A stretch of 64,000 bases of DNA from Hyphomonas sp. Mor2 (GTDB lineage Bacteria > Pseudomonadota > Alphaproteobacteria > Caulobacterales > Hyphomonadaceae). The notes beneath the pieces are model-generated. The model ran no database searches. It saw only the letters and a program-made list of their open reading frames with translations, and was not told the DNA's origin. Position numbers and translations under genes: made by a program. Numbering within the stretch: the first letter of the stretch is position 1; each line of letters starts with the position of its first letter. The stretch covers positions 496,001-560,000 of the forward strand of contig NZ_CP017718.1 of assembly GCF_001854405.1 (NCBI RefSeq), read 5' to 3'. Below, piece after piece: positions 20,399 to 31,065 of this stretch.

Positions 20399-20698
20399 AT
20401 GGCTGATATCAAGCCTCACAACTATGACATGCTTCTGTCTCCGATCATCACGGAGAAGTCGACCCTGGTCGCTGAAGAGAACAAGATCATCTTTCGTGTT
20501 CCTCTGACCGCCACCAAGCCAGACATCAAAGAAGCCGTTGAGAACCTGTTCAAAGTCGACGTTACCAAGGTCAACACGATCCTGGTGAAGGGCAAGACCA
20601 AGCGTTTCCGCGGAAAGCCCGGCCGTCGCTCTGACTTCAAGAAGGCGATCGTGACTCTGAAAGACGGCCAGTCCGTCGACATCACGACGGGCCTGTAG
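20399..20698 (+). CDS. rplW: 50S ribosomal protein L23
   Basis: L23 sits at the tunnel exit and is the docking point for trigger factor and the signal recognition particle. The 99-residue product has the typical pattern [29 protein letters not shown] and [19 protein letters not shown]. The gene starts 3 nt after the rplD stop. Confidence 0.97.
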   Translation: MADIKPHNYDMLLSPIITEKSTLVAEENKIIFRVPLTATKPDIKEAVENLFKVDVTKVNTILVKGKTKRFRGKPGRRSDFKKAIVTLKDGQSVDITTGL

Positions 20699-20707
20699 GA
20701 GATTTAG

Positions 20708-21538
<831 letters not shown>

Positions 21539-21551
21539 GGAGACGTAGAGA

Positions 21552-21830
21552 ATGTCACGTTCCGTCTGGAAAGGCCCGTTTGTCGACGGCTACCTCCTGA
21601 AGAAGGCTGAGAAGGCGCATGCGTCTGAACGTCGTGAGGTCATCAAGACCTGGTCACGTCGCTCGACCATCCTGCCACAATTCGTTGGTCTGAATTTTCA
21701 GGTTCACAATGGCAACAAGTTCGTCCCCGTCCTCATCAGTGAGGAAATGGTGGGTCACAAGCTTGGTGAGTTCGCACCGACCCGTACCTATTACGGTCAC
21801 GGTGCCGATAAGAAAGCGAAGCGGAGATAG
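21552..21830 (+). CDS. rpsS: 30S ribosomal protein S19
   Basis: S19 is a 30S head protein near the A-site finger. The 92-residue product starts [18 protein letters not shown] and contains [14 protein letters not shown] and [20 protein letters not shown], all family signatures. It lies 2 nt before rplV. Confidence 0.97.
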   Translation: MSRSVWKGPFVDGYLLKKAEKAHASERREVIKTWSRRSTILPQFVGLNFQVHNGNKFVPVLISEEMVGHKLGEFAPTRTYYGHGADKKAKRR

Positions 21831-21832
21831 TC

Positions 21833-22222
21833 ATGGGTAAAGCCAAGAATGCTCCTAAGCAGGCCTCAAACGAAGCACGCGCTGTTCTGCGCATGTATCG
21901 TTCCAGCCCGCAAAAGTTGAACTTGCTGGCGCAGCAAATTCGCGGTCTGCCAGTGCAGAAAGCGATCGACGAGATGCAATTCTCTCGTAAGCGCGCTGCG
22001 TCTGACGTTCGCAAGCTTTTGAAGAGTGCTGTCGCCAATGCGGAGAACAATCACGATCTGGACATCGATAGCCTGGTCGTGGCGGAAGCGCATGTCGGTA
22101 AGAACCTTGTCATGAAGCGTATTCGCGCCCGCGCTCGCGGTCGTGCGGCTCGCATCATGAAGCCATTCTCGCAGCTGACAGTTGTCCTGCGCGACACGTC
22201 ACAAGAAGCGGAGGCCGCATAA
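21833..22222 (+). CDS. rplV: 50S ribosomal protein L22
   Basis: L22 contributes a beta-hairpin to the exit tunnel constriction. The 129-residue product has the usual [19 protein letters not shown] start, and the hairpin segment carries [19 protein letters not shown]. Its stop overlaps the rpsC start as TAATG. Confidence 0.97.
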   Translation: MGKAKNAPKQASNEARAVLRMYRSSPQKLNLLAQQIRGLPVQKAIDEMQFSRKRAASDVRKLLKSAVANAENNHDLDIDSLVVAEAHVGKNLVMKRIRARARGRAARIMKPFSQLTVVLRDTSQEAEAA

Positions 22223-22953
22223 TGGGTCAGAAAGTAAATCCGATCGGCCTGCGCCTGGGCATCAACCGTACGGCGGACAGCCGTTGGTATGCCGACAGCG
22301 AAGATTTCGGCCGTCTGCTGCATGAAGATCTGAAGATCCAGAAGCACATCAAGTCTAAGCTTGGTCAGGCTGGTATCTCTCGCATCATCATCGAGCGCCC
22401 GCACAAGAAATGCCTCGTCACCATTCACACCGCGCGTCCAGGTCTGGTCATCGGTAAGAAGGGTGCGGACATTGAAAGCCTGCGCCGTCAGCTTTCAACC
22501 ATGACAGACGACGAAGTGCGTGTGAACCTGGTTGAGATCCGCAAGCCTGAGCTTGATGCAACTTTGGTTGCTGAAGACATTGCGCGCCAGCTTGAGCGTC
22601 GCGGATCGTTCCGCCGCGCCATGAAGCGTTCGATCCAGAACACCATGCGTCTTGGCGCTGAAGGTGTGAAGATCATGGTCTCTGGCCGTCTTGGCGGTGC
22701 TGAGATCGCGCGGACTGAGCAGTATTCCGAAGGATCTGTGCCGCTGCACACGCTGCGCGCCGATATCGACTATGGCACAGCCGAGGCGCTGACCACTTAC
22801 GGTATCATCGGCATCAAGATCTGGATCTATAAGGGCGAGATCATGGAACATGATCCAATGGCCCGTGATCGTCGTGCGGAAACGTCCGGTGAATCGCGTG
22901 CACGCTCTGGTAATCAGCGTGGTCCGGCTTCGGGCCCACAGGCAGGAGCATAA
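22222..22953 (+). CDS. rpsC: 30S ribosomal protein S3
   Basis: S3 lines the mRNA entry channel. The 243-residue product has the N-terminal [16 protein letters not shown], a type II KH domain with the GKKG loop ([16 protein letters not shown]), and the C-terminal mRNA-helicase-associated domain ([20 protein letters not shown]). The tail after residue 215 is low complexity and variable, as in other alphaproteobacteria. Confidence 0.97.
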   Translation: MGQKVNPIGLRLGINRTADSRWYADSEDFGRLLHEDLKIQKHIKSKLGQAGISRIIIERPHKKCLVTIHTARPGLVIGKKGADIESLRRQLSTMTDDEVRVNLVEIRKPELDATLVAEDIARQLERRGSFRRAMKRSIQNTMRLGAEGVKIMVSGRLGGAEIARTEQYSEGSVPLHTLRADIDYGTAEALTTYGIIGIKIWIYKGEIMEHDPMARDRRAETSGESRARSGNQRGPASGPQAGA

Positions 22954-22956
22954 ACG

Positions 22957-23373
22957 ATGCGTCAGCCGAAACGTACAAAATACCGCAAGGCGTTCAAAGG
23001 CCGTATCAAAGGTAACGCGAAGGGTGGATCTTCCATCGCATTCGGATCCTTTGGCCTCAAAGCGCTCGAGCCAGAACGCGTCACGGCGCGCCAGATCGAG
23101 GCAACTCGTCGGGCCGTTACTCGTGAGATGAAGCGTCAAGGCAAGGTGTGGATCCGTGTCTTCCCAGACACTCCGGTCACCGCCAAGCCAATCGAAGTTC
23201 GGATGGGTAAAGGTAAGGGCTCTGTCGACCGTTGGGTCGCCCGTGTTCAGCCTGGTCGCATCCTGTTTGAAATCGACGGTGTTCCGGATGAGGTTGCGCT
23301 GGAAGCGCTCCGCCTCGGTGCAGCAAAGCTGCCAATCCGCACGAAAATCGTCCGCCGGATTGAAGGAATTTAA
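22957..23373 (+). CDS. rplP: 50S ribosomal protein L16
   Basis: L16 lies near the A and P sites and matures the 50S subunit. The 138-residue product has [16 protein letters not shown] at the start and the [18 protein letters not shown] loop. The arginine in VRMGKGKG is the position hydroxylated by the YcfD/RoxA ribosomal oxygenase in E. coli, so a candidate substrate for such modification exists in this genome. Confidence 0.97.
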   Translation: MRQPKRTKYRKAFKGRIKGNAKGGSSIAFGSFGLKALEPERVTARQIEATRRAVTREMKRQGKVWIRVFPDTPVTAKPIEVRMGKGKGSVDRWVARVQPGRILFEIDGVPDEVALEALRLGAAKLPIRTKIVRRIEGI

Positions 23374-23375
23374 GC

Positions 23376-23582
23376 ATGGCTAAAGCTTCTGATTTCCGTT
23401 CGAAGAGCCCCGATCAGCTGAAGGAAGACCTTCTGCAGCTGAAGAAGGAACAGTTTAACCTCCGCTTCCAGCAGGCCACCGGTCAGTTGGAAAAGACCGC
23501 CCGCATCAAGGTCGTTCGCCGCGATATCGCTCGCGTCCAGACCCTGCTTCGCGAGCAGGCCCGCGCGGACGCTGAGGCGTAG
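23376..23582 (+). CDS. rpmC: 50S ribosomal protein L29
   Basis: L29 is a small helical-hairpin protein beside the tunnel exit. The 68 residues show the family pattern [30 protein letters not shown] and [16 protein letters not shown]. It is 2 nt after rplP and 9 nt before rpsQ. Confidence 0.96.
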   Translation: MAKASDFRSKSPDQLKEDLLQLKKEQFNLRFQQATGQLEKTARIKVVRRDIARVQTLLREQARADAEA

Positions 23583-23591
23583 GAGTAAGAT

Positions 23592-23837
23592 ATGCCTAGA
23601 CGTGTTATGGAAGGCGTAGTGGTCTCGACCAAGCAGGACAAGACCGCAATCGTGCGCGTTGAGCGTCGTTTTCTTCACCCACTGCTGAAGAAAACAGTTC
23701 GTCGCTCTAAGCGTTACCACGCCCATGATGAAGACAATGCAGCCGTTGAAGGCCAGACCATCACAATCCGTGAGTGTCCGCCGCGTTCAAAGCTGAAGCG
23801 TTGGGAAGTCATCTCTTCTGAGGGAGGCGACGCATGA
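23592..23837 (+). CDS. rpsQ: 30S ribosomal protein S17
   Basis: S17 is a primary 16S rRNA-binding protein with an OB fold. The 81-residue product starts [18 protein letters not shown], as in alphaproteobacterial relatives, and has [19 protein letters not shown]. Its stop overlaps the rplN start by 4 nt (ATGA). Confidence 0.96.
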   Translation: MPRRVMEGVVVSTKQDKTAIVRVERRFLHPLLKKTVRRSKRYHAHDEDNAAVEGQTITIRECPPRSKLKRWEVISSEGGDA

Positions 23838-24202
23838 TCCAGATGCAGTCCAACCTACGGGTCGCGGACAACTCTGGTGCCCGCCGCGTACAGTGCATCA
23901 AAGTGCTGGGCGGCGCCGGACGTCGTTACGCTTCTGTAGGTGATGTCATTGTGGTTTCGGTCAAGGAAGCAATTCCGACCGGCCGCGTTAAGAAAGGCGA
24001 CGTGCGCCGTGCTGTCGTCGTTCGTGTCGCCAAGGACATTAATCGCGCAGACGGTTCGACCATTCGGTTCGACACCAATGCCGCCGTCCTGATCAACAAT
24101 AACAATGAGCCGATCGGCACTCGGATCTTCGGACCTGTTCCTCGCGAACTGCGCGCCAAGAACCACATGAAGATCGTCTCACTGGCGCCGGAGGTGCTGT
24201 AG
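23834..24202 (+). CDS. rplN: 50S ribosomal protein L14
   Basis: L14 sits at the subunit interface and binds the silencing factor RsfS in other bacteria. The 122-residue product starts [19 protein letters not shown] and has [15 protein letters not shown] and [13 protein letters not shown]. It overlaps the rpsQ end by 4 nt. Confidence 0.98.
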   Translation: MIQMQSNLRVADNSGARRVQCIKVLGGAGRRYASVGDVIVVSVKEAIPTGRVKKGDVRRAVVVRVAKDINRADGSTIRFDTNAAVLINNNNEPIGTRIFGPVPRELRAKNHMKIVSLAPEVL

Positions 24203-24204
24203 CT

Positions 24205-24525
24205 ATGGCTGCGAAAGTGAAAAAGGGTGACCGCGTTATCGTTCTCACTGGCCGTAATAAGGGCGCAGAGGGCGAAGTGCTGAAAGTCATTCCAGCTGAG
24301 AACCGTGTGGTTGTGCGCGGCGTGAACGTTGTCAAGCGTCACACCAAGCCAAGCCAGCTGAACCCACAAGGTGGCATCAACTCATTCGAAGCGCCGATTC
24401 ACGTTTCGAATGTTGCGATGATCGATCCACGTGACGGCAAGGCGACACGGGTTGGTTTCAAAACTGATGAGCATGGCCGCAAGTTCCGCTATGCCAAACG
24501 TTCGGGAGAGGCTCTAGATGTCTAA
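24205..24525 (+). CDS. rplX: 50S ribosomal protein L24
   Basis: L24 is an assembly initiator of the 50S subunit. The 106-residue product has the KOW motif ([20 protein letters not shown]) and the [16 protein letters not shown] segment. Its end overlaps the rplE start by 8 nt, so the two are coupled. Confidence 0.97.
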   Translation: MAAKVKKGDRVIVLTGRNKGAEGEVLKVIPAENRVVVRGVNVVKRHTKPSQLNPQGGINSFEAPIHVSNVAMIDPRDGKATRVGFKTDEHGRKFRYAKRSGEALDV

Positions 24526-25072
24526 AGACTACACTCCTCGCCTCAAGAAGAAGTATGACGAGCAGATTCGTGGCAAGCTCAAGGAAGAGTTCGGCTACAC
24601 GAATGACATGCAGATCCCCAAGATCGACAAGGTCGTGATCAATATGGGTGTTGGCGAAGCTGTTGCTGACTCCAAGAAGATCAAGACGGCCCTGGCGGAG
24701 ATGGAGAAGATCGCGGGTCAGAAGCCTGTCGCAACCAAGGCACGCAAGTCGATCGCTGGCTTCAAGCTGCGCGAAGACATGCTGATCGGTTGTAAGGTGA
24801 CCCTGCGCCGGGAACGCATGTACGAATTCCTGGATCGTCTGACCAATATTGCTCTGCCACGCGTGAAAGACTTCCGTGGTCTGAACGGCAAGAGCTTTGA
24901 CGGTCGCGGCAACTTCGCCATGGGCCTCAAGGAACAACTCGTGTTCCCAGAGATCAACTATGACGATGTCGACGATATTCGCGGTATGGACATCATTGTC
25001 TGTACCACCGCCAACTCGAACGAAGAAGCCAAGAGCCTGCTCTCGCAGTGTGGCTTCCCGTTCCGGAACTAG
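24518..25072 (+). CDS. rplE: 50S ribosomal protein L5
   Basis: L5 binds 5S rRNA and contacts P-site tRNA. The 184-residue product has [31 protein letters not shown], the P-site loop [10 protein letters not shown], and [15 protein letters not shown], all family marks. It is followed by rpsN after 18 nt. Confidence 0.98.
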   Translation: MSKDYTPRLKKKYDEQIRGKLKEEFGYTNDMQIPKIDKVVINMGVGEAVADSKKIKTALAEMEKIAGQKPVATKARKSIAGFKLREDMLIGCKVTLRRERMYEFLDRLTNIALPRVKDFRGLNGKSFDGRGNFAMGLKEQLVFPEINYDDVDDIRGMDIIVCTTANSNEEAKSLLSQCGFPFRN

Positions 25073-25090
25073 CACTGAGGAAAGACGAAG

Positions 25091-25396
25091 ATGGCTAAGA
25101 AGAGTGCTATTGAGCGGAATGACAAGCGCAAGCGTCTGGTCGAAAAGTATGCGACCAAGCGTGAAGAGCTTAAAGCGATCGCATTGAACGAAGATCTGCC
25201 ACTGGAAGAGCGCTTCAAGGCGCGCCTGAAACTGGCTGAGCTTCCTCGCAACTCTGCGCCCAACCGTGTGCGCAACCGTTGTGAAGTGTCCGGTCGTCCG
25301 CGCGGTTATTACCGCAAACTGAAAATGTCCCGTATCGCGCTGCGTGAGCTTGGTTCACTCGGCAAGATCCCGGGCCTCGTAAAGTCCAGCTGGTAA
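25091..25396 (+). CDS. rpsN: 30S ribosomal protein S14 (zinc-free form)
   Basis: S14 is a 30S head protein. The 101-residue product is the longer form without the CxxC zinc ribbon ([20 protein letters not shown]), so it does not depend on zinc supply. No second copy of the zinc type is seen in this window. Confidence 0.97.
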   Translation: MAKKSAIERNDKRKRLVEKYATKREELKAIALNEDLPLEERFKARLKLAELPRNSAPNRVRNRCEVSGRPRGYYRKLKMSRIALRELGSLGKIPGLVKSSW

Positions 25397-25407
25397 GGAG
25401 GGATATT

Positions 25408-25803
25408 ATGGCGATTTCTGATCCCCTCGGCGATATGCTGACTCGAATCCGTAACGCTCAAATGCGCGGTATGGACAAAGTCGTGACGCCTGCCTCTAAA
25501 TTGCGGGCGCGAGTCCTCGAAGTGCTGCAAGGCGAAGGCTACATTCGTGGCTATGCCGAGATCGAGAAAGACGGTCACAAGCACATTGAGATTGAACTGA
25601 AATATTTCGACGGTACGCCGGTGATCGCTGAGATCCGTCGTGTCTCGAAGCCAGGTCGGCGTGTCTATTCTTCCAAGAATGACATTCCTCTGGTTCGCAA
25701 TGGTCTCGGGATTTCGATCCTGTCCACCTCGAAAGGCGTGATGTCTGACAACACTGCGCGTAACGAGAATGTGGGCGGTGAGATTCTCTGCCGCGTATTC
25801 TAA
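25408..25803 (+). CDS. rpsH: 30S ribosomal protein S8
   Basis: S8 is a primary 16S rRNA binder and, in E. coli, the translational repressor of the spc operon. The 131-residue product starts [14 protein letters not shown] after the initiator and ends with the conserved [20 protein letters not shown] segment. It is preceded by GGAGGG. Confidence 0.97.
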   Translation: MAISDPLGDMLTRIRNAQMRGMDKVVTPASKLRARVLEVLQGEGYIRGYAEIEKDGHKHIEIELKYFDGTPVIAEIRRVSKPGRRVYSSKNDIPLVRNGLGISILSTSKGVMSDNTARNENVGGEILCRVF

Positions 25804-25820
25804 GGGAAGGGTGAACTGAT

Positions 25821-26432
25821 ATGTCACGTATTGGCAAACTTCCAATTTCTGTCCCGTCCGGCACGACGGTCACGATTGAAGGCCAGCTTTTGAAAGCCAA
25901 AGGCCCGAAAGGGGAGCTCTCTATGGAGCTGCCAGACGTGATCTCGGCTGCGCTGGAAGGCGAAGAGCTGCGCATTGCTCCGCGCGACGACATCGTCAAA
26001 GCTGCGAATGAAAAGATTCGCATCAATGATGAGAAGGGTCGCAAGAAGATGACCTTTGCTCAGGCGCTTGATCCATCTGCTCGGACGCTTTGGGGCACCA
26101 GCCGCTCTAACGCTGCCAACCTGGTTCAGGGCGCAGCTGAAGGCTTCAAGAAGACGCTCGAACTCGTCGGCGTTGGTTACCGGGCCCAAATGCAGGGCAA
26201 GGACCTCAAGCTGGCGCTCGGCTTCAGCCATGATGTCATCTACAAGGCGCCAGACGGCATCGACATCAAATGTGCAAAGCCGACCGAGATCGAAATCTCC
26301 GGCGCTGACAAGCAAACTGTTGGTCAGGTCGCCGCCGAAATCCGCAACTATCGCCGCCCAGAGCCCTACAAGGGCAAGGGTGTGCGTTACCAAGGCGAAT
26401 ATGTCCGCCGTAAGGAAGGCAAGAAGAAGTAG
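25821..26432 (+). CDS. rplF: 50S ribosomal protein L6 with internal insertion
   Basis: L6 lies near the factor-binding site of the 50S subunit. The product is 203 residues against the usual 175-180. The extra length is an insertion of about 26 residues around positions 57-86, in the N-terminal domain between IAPRDD and DPSARTLWG; it is highly charged ([15 protein letters not shown]). The second domain is normal ([41 protein letters not shown]). There is no frame break or change in codon use, so the insertion appears genuine. Confidence 0.96.
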   Translation: MSRIGKLPISVPSGTTVTIEGQLLKAKGPKGELSMELPDVISAALEGEELRIAPRDDIVKAANEKIRINDEKGRKKMTFAQALDPSARTLWGTSRSNAANLVQGAAEGFKKTLELVGVGYRAQMQGKDLKLALGFSHDVIYKAPDGIDIKCAKPTEIEISGADKQTVGQVAAEIRNYRRPEPYKGKGVRYQGEYVRRKEGKKK

Positions 26433-26434
26433 CC

Positions 26435-26797
26435 ATGTTGACGTCACGCGAAAAATTCCTGCGCCGCCAGCAACGCAGCCGCGCCAAGCTCCGCAAGACT
26501 GCGGAAGGCAAGGCTCGTTTGTCTGTCGCGCGTTCAGGCAAGAATATCTCTGCTCAGATCATCGATGATGAAAAAGGCATTACGCTGGCATCTGCCTCCA
26601 CTCTGGAAGCTGATGTTCGCAAGGGCCTGAAATCAACGAGCACCATCGAAGCGGCCCAGAAGGTCGGCAAGGCGGTGGCTGAGCGAGCCAAGAAAGCCGG
26701 TGTTGAAGACGTTGTCTTCGATCGCGGCGGTTATGTGTTCCATGGCCGGGTGAAAGCCCTGGCAGACGCCGCCCGTGAGGGCGGTCTGAAGTTCTAG
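26435..26797 (+). CDS. rplR: 50S ribosomal protein L18
   Basis: L18 carries 5S rRNA onto the 50S subunit with L5. The 120-residue product has [28 protein letters not shown] and [29 protein letters not shown]; the latter is the family C-terminal signature. It follows rplF by 2 nt. Confidence 0.96.
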   Translation: MLTSREKFLRRQQRSRAKLRKTAEGKARLSVARSGKNISAQIIDDEKGITLASASTLEADVRKGLKSTSTIEAAQKVGKAVAERAKKAGVEDVVFDRGGYVFHGRVKALADAAREGGLKF

Positions 26798-26807
26798 GAG
26801 GCCCACC

Positions 26808-27395
26808 ATGGCAGAAGAAAGAGGCAGAGGCCGCGGACGCCGCCGGGATCGCGAAGAAGAGCAATCTGAATTCGTCGACAAGCTGGTCGGTATCAACCGC
26901 GTCGCCAAAACCGTTAAGGGCGGTAAGAACTTCGGTTTCGCCGCGCTGGTCGTCGTCGGCGATCAGAAGGGCCGCGCAGGCTTCGGTAAGGGTAAAGCCC
27001 GCGAAGTCCCTGAAGCGATCCGCAAGGCAACTGAAGAAGCCAAGCGCAACATGGTTCGCGTGCCGCTTCGCGAAGGCCGGACCCTGCATCACGATGGCCG
27101 CGGCCGTTGGGGCGCGGGTAAAGTGGTTCTGCGTGCCGCCCCTCCCGGTACCGGCGTGATTGCTGGTGGTCCGATGCGTGCCGTTATGGAAGTGCTGGGC
27201 ATCCAGGACGTCGTTGGCAAGTCGATCGGCTCGTCCAACCCATACAACATGGTTCGCGCCACATTTAACGCGCTCACCAATCAGGCGAGCCCCCGTTCGG
27301 TTGCGTCCAAGCGCGGTCTGAAGGTTCAGGACATTGTCGGTCGTCGGACCGATGGCGCTTCTGAAGCCGGCATGGCCGAAGCTGCAGACGCTTAA
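26808..27395 (+). CDS. rpsE: 30S ribosomal protein S5
   Basis: S5 contributes to decoding accuracy and mRNA unwinding at the entry site. The 195-residue product has the double-stranded RNA-binding-like N domain ([19 protein letters not shown]) and the C domain ([36 protein letters not shown]). An acidic-basic N-terminal tail of about 25 residues precedes it. GGAGG lies just upstream of the ATG. Confidence 0.97.
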   Translation: MAEERGRGRGRRRDREEEQSEFVDKLVGINRVAKTVKGGKNFGFAALVVVGDQKGRAGFGKGKAREVPEAIRKATEEAKRNMVRVPLREGRTLHHDGRGRWGAGKVVLRAAPPGTGVIAGGPMRAVMEVLGIQDVVGKSIGSSNPYNMVRATFNALTNQASPRSVASKRGLKVQDIVGRRTDGASEAGMAEAADA

Positions 27396-27413
27396 AGGAA
27401 AAGGATCTGACCA

Positions 27414-27605
27414 ATGGCAAAAGCAAAAGCCACTGTCACTGTGCGCCAGACCGGTAGCCCGATCCGTCGCGCACCAGATCAGCGTCAGACGCTGGTCGGC
27501 CTTGGTCTGAACAAGATCGGCCGGACTCGGACGCTGGAAGATACACCTGCCGTTCGCGGCATGATCAACAAGGTCTCGCACCTTGTCGAAGTCGTCGAGG
27601 GATAG
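27414..27605 (+). CDS. rpmD: 50S ribosomal protein L30
   Basis: This is a small 63-residue 50S protein with the family core [20 protein letters not shown] and [19 protein letters not shown]. It sits between rpsE and rplO, as in the spc operon of other bacteria, 3 nt before rplO. Confidence 0.96.
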   Translation: MAKAKATVTVRQTGSPIRRAPDQRQTLVGLGLNKIGRTRTLEDTPAVRGMINKVSHLVEVVEG

Positions 27606-27608
27606 ACT

Positions 27609-28091
27609 ATGAAACTCAACGAACTCTCTCCTGCAGCAGGGTCAACCAAGAACCGTCACCGTATCGGTCGCGGCGTGGGCTCTGGCAAAGGCAAGACCGG
27701 TGGCCGCGGGGTCAAAGGTCAGAAATCACGTTCCGGTGTGGCCATTAATGGCTTCGAGGGCGGTCAGATGCCGATTTACATGCGTCTGCCAAAGCGCGGC
27801 TTCACGGCCCGCAACTCGAAGAACCATGCCTGGCTGAACCTCGGTCTGCTGTCAAAAGCGATCGAAGCTGGCAAGCTGGACGTCAAGAAAGAGATCACGG
27901 AAGAAGTGCTCGTCGCCAGCGGTGTTATTCGCCGCGTCAAGGACGGTGTGCGTCTGTTGGCCAAGGGTGAGGCCCCTAAGAAGGTCAACATCACGGTCAC
28001 TGGCGCCTCCAAAGCTGCGGTAGAAGCGATCGAGAAGGCTGGCGGAAAGGTCACTTTGACCGGACCTGTCGGGACAGAAAAAGCAGAATAA
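27609..28091 (+). CDS. rplO: 50S ribosomal protein L15
   Basis: L15 is a late assembly protein whose extended N-terminus threads through 23S rRNA. The 160-residue product starts [20 protein letters not shown] and has the Gly-rich [19 protein letters not shown] segment and [18 protein letters not shown]. It is followed by a 90-nt gap before secY that holds a perfect hairpin. Confidence 0.97.
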   Translation: MKLNELSPAAGSTKNRHRIGRGVGSGKGKTGGRGVKGQKSRSGVAINGFEGGQMPIYMRLPKRGFTARNSKNHAWLNLGLLSKAIEAGKLDVKKEITEEVLVASGVIRRVKDGVRLLAKGEAPKKVNITVTGASKAAVEAIEKAGGKVTLTGPVGTEKAE

Positions 28092-28131
28092 TCCTCTAGC
28101 TTTTTCCACTAAACGTCTTCACAAATCAGCT

Positions 28132-28155
28132 TTCGCCGCCAATCTTGGCGGCGAA
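28132..28155 (+). promoter_or_regulatory. Hairpin upstream of secY
   Basis: A perfect 10-bp stem (TTCGCCGCCA / TGGCGGCGAA) with a 4-nt loop lies 26 nt before the secY start. No T tract follows, so it is not a standard terminator. It could protect or process the message or modulate secY translation; this is inference. Confidence 0.45.
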
Positions 28156-28181
28156 CGCGTTTCCGGGAGAAGGAGTCCCCC

Positions 28182-29546
28182 TTGGCCACTGCTGCTGAAC
28201 AACTCGCACGGAACATGAATTTCGGATCCTTCGCCAAGGCGAAAGATCTTCAGAACCGTATCCTGTTCACCCTGTTTGTGCTGTTCCTGTACCGGCTCGG
28301 GACCTATATCCCGCTGCCCGGCATCGACCCGGACCAATTTGCTCAGCTTTTCGCCAGCCAGGAAGGCGGCATGCTCGGCAATATGAACATGTTCGCTGGT
28401 GGCGCGATCGAGCGAATGAGTATCTTCGCGCTCAACGTGATGCCTTACATTACCGCCTCGATCATCATCCAGATGATGACCTCTTCGGTGCCGTCGCTGG
28501 AGAAGCTGAAGAAAGAGGGTGAGGCAGGCCGTAAGCAGATCAACCAATATACGCGCTATCTGACACTGGCGTTTGCTGTTGTGCAGAGCTTCGGCATCTC
28601 AATGGGGCTGTCAGGCGCGGCTTATGACACAATGCCGCAATGGTTCTTTGTGCTCACAGCTGTGACCACATTTACCGGCGGTACAATGTTCCTGATGTGG
28701 ATGGGTGAGCAGATCACGGCCCGCGGCGTCGGCAACGGGATCTCACTGATCATCTTTGCGGGCATTATCGCCGAGATGCCACGCGCCATCTTCAACCTGT
28801 TCAGCGGCTCGCGAGAGCAGGGCGTGAACGTCGTGTTTGTCCTTGGCGTCGCGGCTCTGGTCATCGCGCTGACCGTCTTCATCGTGTTCATTGAGCGTTC
28901 GCAGCGCCGGGTCCTGATCCAGTACCCGAAGCGCCAGCAAGCGGCCAATCAGGCGGCACAGGGACAAAGCTCGTTCATGCCACTGAAGCTGAACACGTCT
29001 GGCGTGATCCCGCCCATCTTCGCGATCGCGATTCTGATGCTGCCGCTGACCGCGGTTGGGTTCATGAGTGGCGATACCGCCGCCGCCACACAAGGCGCCG
29101 CCGATGGCGGTGTTCTGGCCTGGATCGCAACGAACTTCTCGCCGGGCAGCTGGACCTATATCATCACCTATGGTGTGCTCGTGGCCTTCTTCACGTTCTT
29201 CTACACCTCGATCATGTTCAATCCGGAAGAGACGGCTGACAATCTGCGCAAGTATGGCGGGTTCGTGCCGGGCATCCGTCCGGGTCGAAACACCGCTGCC
29301 TACTTCGATTATGTGCTGACTCGACTCACCACAATCGGCGCGATTTATCTGGTCTTTGTCTGTTTGATGCCAGAAATCCTGCGCCGCTATGTCCCGGGCA
29401 TCCCGTTCTACATTGGTGGGACAAGCTTGCTCATTGTGGTTTCGGTGACGATGGATACGGTGACACAGATTCAATCTCACTTGATCGCCCACCAATATGA
29501 GGGTTTGATCAAGAAATCGCGGCTGGGAGGCAAGCGTAAGAAATGA
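28182..29546 (+). CDS. secY: Preprotein translocase subunit SecY
   Basis: SecY forms the protein-conducting channel of the inner membrane. The 454-residue product has ten hydrophobic segments. Family landmarks include YRLGTYIPLPGIDP in the first segment, NVMPYITASIIIQMM in the second, and the cytoplasmic loop FNPEETADNLRKYGGFVPGIRPG. The start is TTG, with a strong GGAGAAGGAG site; no ATG fits the family start. Its stop overlaps the adk start by 4 nt (ATGA). Confidence 0.97.
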   Translation: MATAAEQLARNMNFGSFAKAKDLQNRILFTLFVLFLYRLGTYIPLPGIDPDQFAQLFASQEGGMLGNMNMFAGGAIERMSIFALNVMPYITASIIIQMMTSSVPSLEKLKKEGEAGRKQINQYTRYLTLAFAVVQSFGISMGLSGAAYDTMPQWFFVLTAVTTFTGGTMFLMWMGEQITARGVGNGISLIIFAGIIAEMPRAIFNLFSGSREQGVNVVFVLGVAALVIALTVFIVFIERSQRRVLIQYPKRQQAANQAAQGQSSFMPLKLNTSGVIPPIFAIAILMLPLTAVGFMSGDTAAATQGAADGGVLAWIATNFSPGSWTYIITYGVLVAFFTFFYTSIMFNPEETADNLRKYGGFVPGIRPGRNTAAYFDYVLTRLTTIGAIYLVFVCLMPEILRRYVPGIPFYIGGTSLLIVVSVTMDTVTQIQSHLIAHQYEGLIKKSRLGGKRKK

Positions 29547-30112
29547 ACCTGATCCTGTTTGGACCGCCGGCGGCTGGCAAAGGCACGCAGGCCAAGAAAC
29601 TTGTCGCAGAACGCGGCTTCATCCAGCTCTCTACCGGTGACATGCTGCGCGCCGCTGTCGCGTCGGGATCTGAGCTCGGAAACAAGGTCAAATCGATTCT
29701 CGAATCAGGGGCGCTGGTCTCTGATGAAATCGTGATCGCGCTGATCGACGAACAGCTCGACATGAATAAGGGCGCACCTGGATTCATCTATGATGGCTTC
29801 CCGCGCACCGTGGGCCAGGCTGAAGCGCTCGACGAGCTGCTGAAGAATCGCGGCGAAGCGGTGGATTGCGTGATCCGTCTCGTGGTCGATGAAGAAGCGC
29901 TGCTGGCCCGTGTGACCAAGCGCTTTGAAGAGCAGGGCCGCAAGGATGACAATCCGGCGACCTTCTCTGTTCGGCTGGAGAAGTATAATGCTGACACGGC
30001 TCCACTGGTGCCGATTTATGCTGAACGCGGTATCCTCAGAGAGGTTGACGGCATGGCTGCAATCGATGAGGTTAGCGCTGGAATTGAGGCGGCTTTGAAA
30101 GAGGCTGTTTGA
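29543..30112 (+). CDS. adk: Adenylate kinase
   Basis: Adenylate kinase interconverts ATP and AMP with two ADP in the cytoplasm. The 189-residue product has the P-loop GPPAAGKGTQ (residues 6-15), the AMP-binding STGDMLRAAV, and the substrate motif DGFPRTVGQAEAL. It is the short-LID form (KDDNPATF replaces the long lid), with no zinc cysteines. It is coupled to secY by a 4-nt overlap, as in many bacteria. Confidence 0.97.
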   Translation: MNLILFGPPAAGKGTQAKKLVAERGFIQLSTGDMLRAAVASGSELGNKVKSILESGALVSDEIVIALIDEQLDMNKGAPGFIYDGFPRTVGQAEALDELLKNRGEAVDCVIRLVVDEEALLARVTKRFEEQGRKDDNPATFSVRLEKYNADTAPLVPIYAERGILREVDGMAAIDEVSAGIEAALKEAV

Positions 30113-30138
30113 GACTGCGTGAACCGCTGAATCAGTGG

Positions 30139-30166
30139 TTGACGTACCATTTGTTGCGTCTATAAC
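30139..30166 (+). promoter_or_regulatory. Predicted promoter of the alpha operon (rpsM-rpsK-rpoA-rplQ)
   Basis: TTGACGT at 30139-30145 and TCTATAAC at 30159-30166, 13 nt apart, match the Caulobacter housekeeping consensus (TTGACGS, GCTANAWC) with one mismatch each. Read as E. coli elements they are TTGACG and TATAAC with a 16-nt spacer. This is the best promoter match I found in the window. A leader of about 90 nt follows, with a small CTGCA/TGCAG hairpin at 30192-30205. Confidence 0.68.
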
Positions 30167-30261
30167 GACGCACTTCGTTAAGAGGATGAGTCTGCAAGCG
30201 TGCAGCGGTGTTTTTGCTGTGCGAACTGCGGCTTTCTTTTTGAACTATTAGGAGACTGGCT

Positions 30262-30630
30262 TTGGCCCGTATTGCAGGCGTCAATATACCGACGAACAAG
30301 CGCGTTCCAATCGCGCTGCGCTACATTCATGGCATTGGCCCGGCCAAAGCCGACGAGATCTGTGAAAAGATCGGCATCACTCCAGAGCGCCGCGTGGCGG
30401 ATCTGTCGGATGCAGAAGTTATCAAAATTCGCGAGACCATCGACAGCGATTACATGGTGGAAGGTGACCTTCGCCGTGAAGTTTCGATGAACATCAAGCG
30501 TCTGATGGATTTGGGCTGCTATCGCGGTCTGCGTCATCGTAAGCGCCTGCCGGTTCGTGGTCAGCGCACGCACACCAACGCGCGGACCCGTAAAGGTCCT
30601 GCCAAGCCGATTGCCGGCAAGAAGAAATAG
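30262..30630 (+). CDS. rpsM: 30S ribosomal protein S13
   Basis: S13 sits in the 30S head and contacts P-site tRNA and the 50S subunit. The 122-residue product has [20 protein letters not shown], the helix-two-turn-helix core and the basic tail [15 protein letters not shown]. The start is TTG, 7 nt after GGAG; the family N-terminus begins exactly here. It is first in the alpha operon. Confidence 0.97.
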   Translation: MARIAGVNIPTNKRVPIALRYIHGIGPAKADEICEKIGITPERRVADLSDAEVIKIRETIDSDYMVEGDLRREVSMNIKRLMDLGCYRGLRHRKRLPVRGQRTHTNARTRKGPAKPIAGKKK

Positions 30631-30642
30631 GATCCTCGAGAG

Positions 30643-31032
30643 ATGGCCCGCCAGACAACACGCGTAGCACGCCGCGCCCGGAAGAATATCACTTCCGGCG
30701 TTGTGCATGTTAATTCCAGCTTCAACAATACGATGATCACCATCTCAGACGCGCAAGGAAATGCCATTTCTTGGTCTTCCGCCGGCGCGATGGGGTTTAA
30801 AGGTTCTCGTAAGTCCACACCATATGCGGCGCAGGTCGCGGCTGAGGACGCTGCAAAGAAAGCCATGGAGCATGGCATGCAGACGGTTGAAGTGAATGTT
30901 CGGGGACCAGGCTCAGGTCGTGAAAGCGCGCTTCGGGCACTGCAGGCTGCTGGCCTGACCGTGACCGCGATCCGCGACACCACGCCAATCCCGCACAATG
31001 GCTGCCGCCCCCCAAAGCGTCGCCGCGTATAG
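30643..31032 (+). CDS. rpsK: 30S ribosomal protein S11
   Basis: S11 forms part of the mRNA exit cleft with S7. The 129-residue product has [20 protein letters not shown] and the C-terminal signature [20 protein letters not shown]. It lies 12 nt after rpsM and 33 nt before rpoA. Confidence 0.98.
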   Translation: MARQTTRVARRARKNITSGVVHVNSSFNNTMITISDAQGNAISWSSAGAMGFKGSRKSTPYAAQVAAEDAAKKAMEHGMQTVEVNVRGPGSGRESALRALQAAGLTVTAIRDTTPIPHNGCRPPKRRRV

Positions 31033-31065
31033 TCTGTTTGAACTGAATTTACGGAAAGGCTGAGC

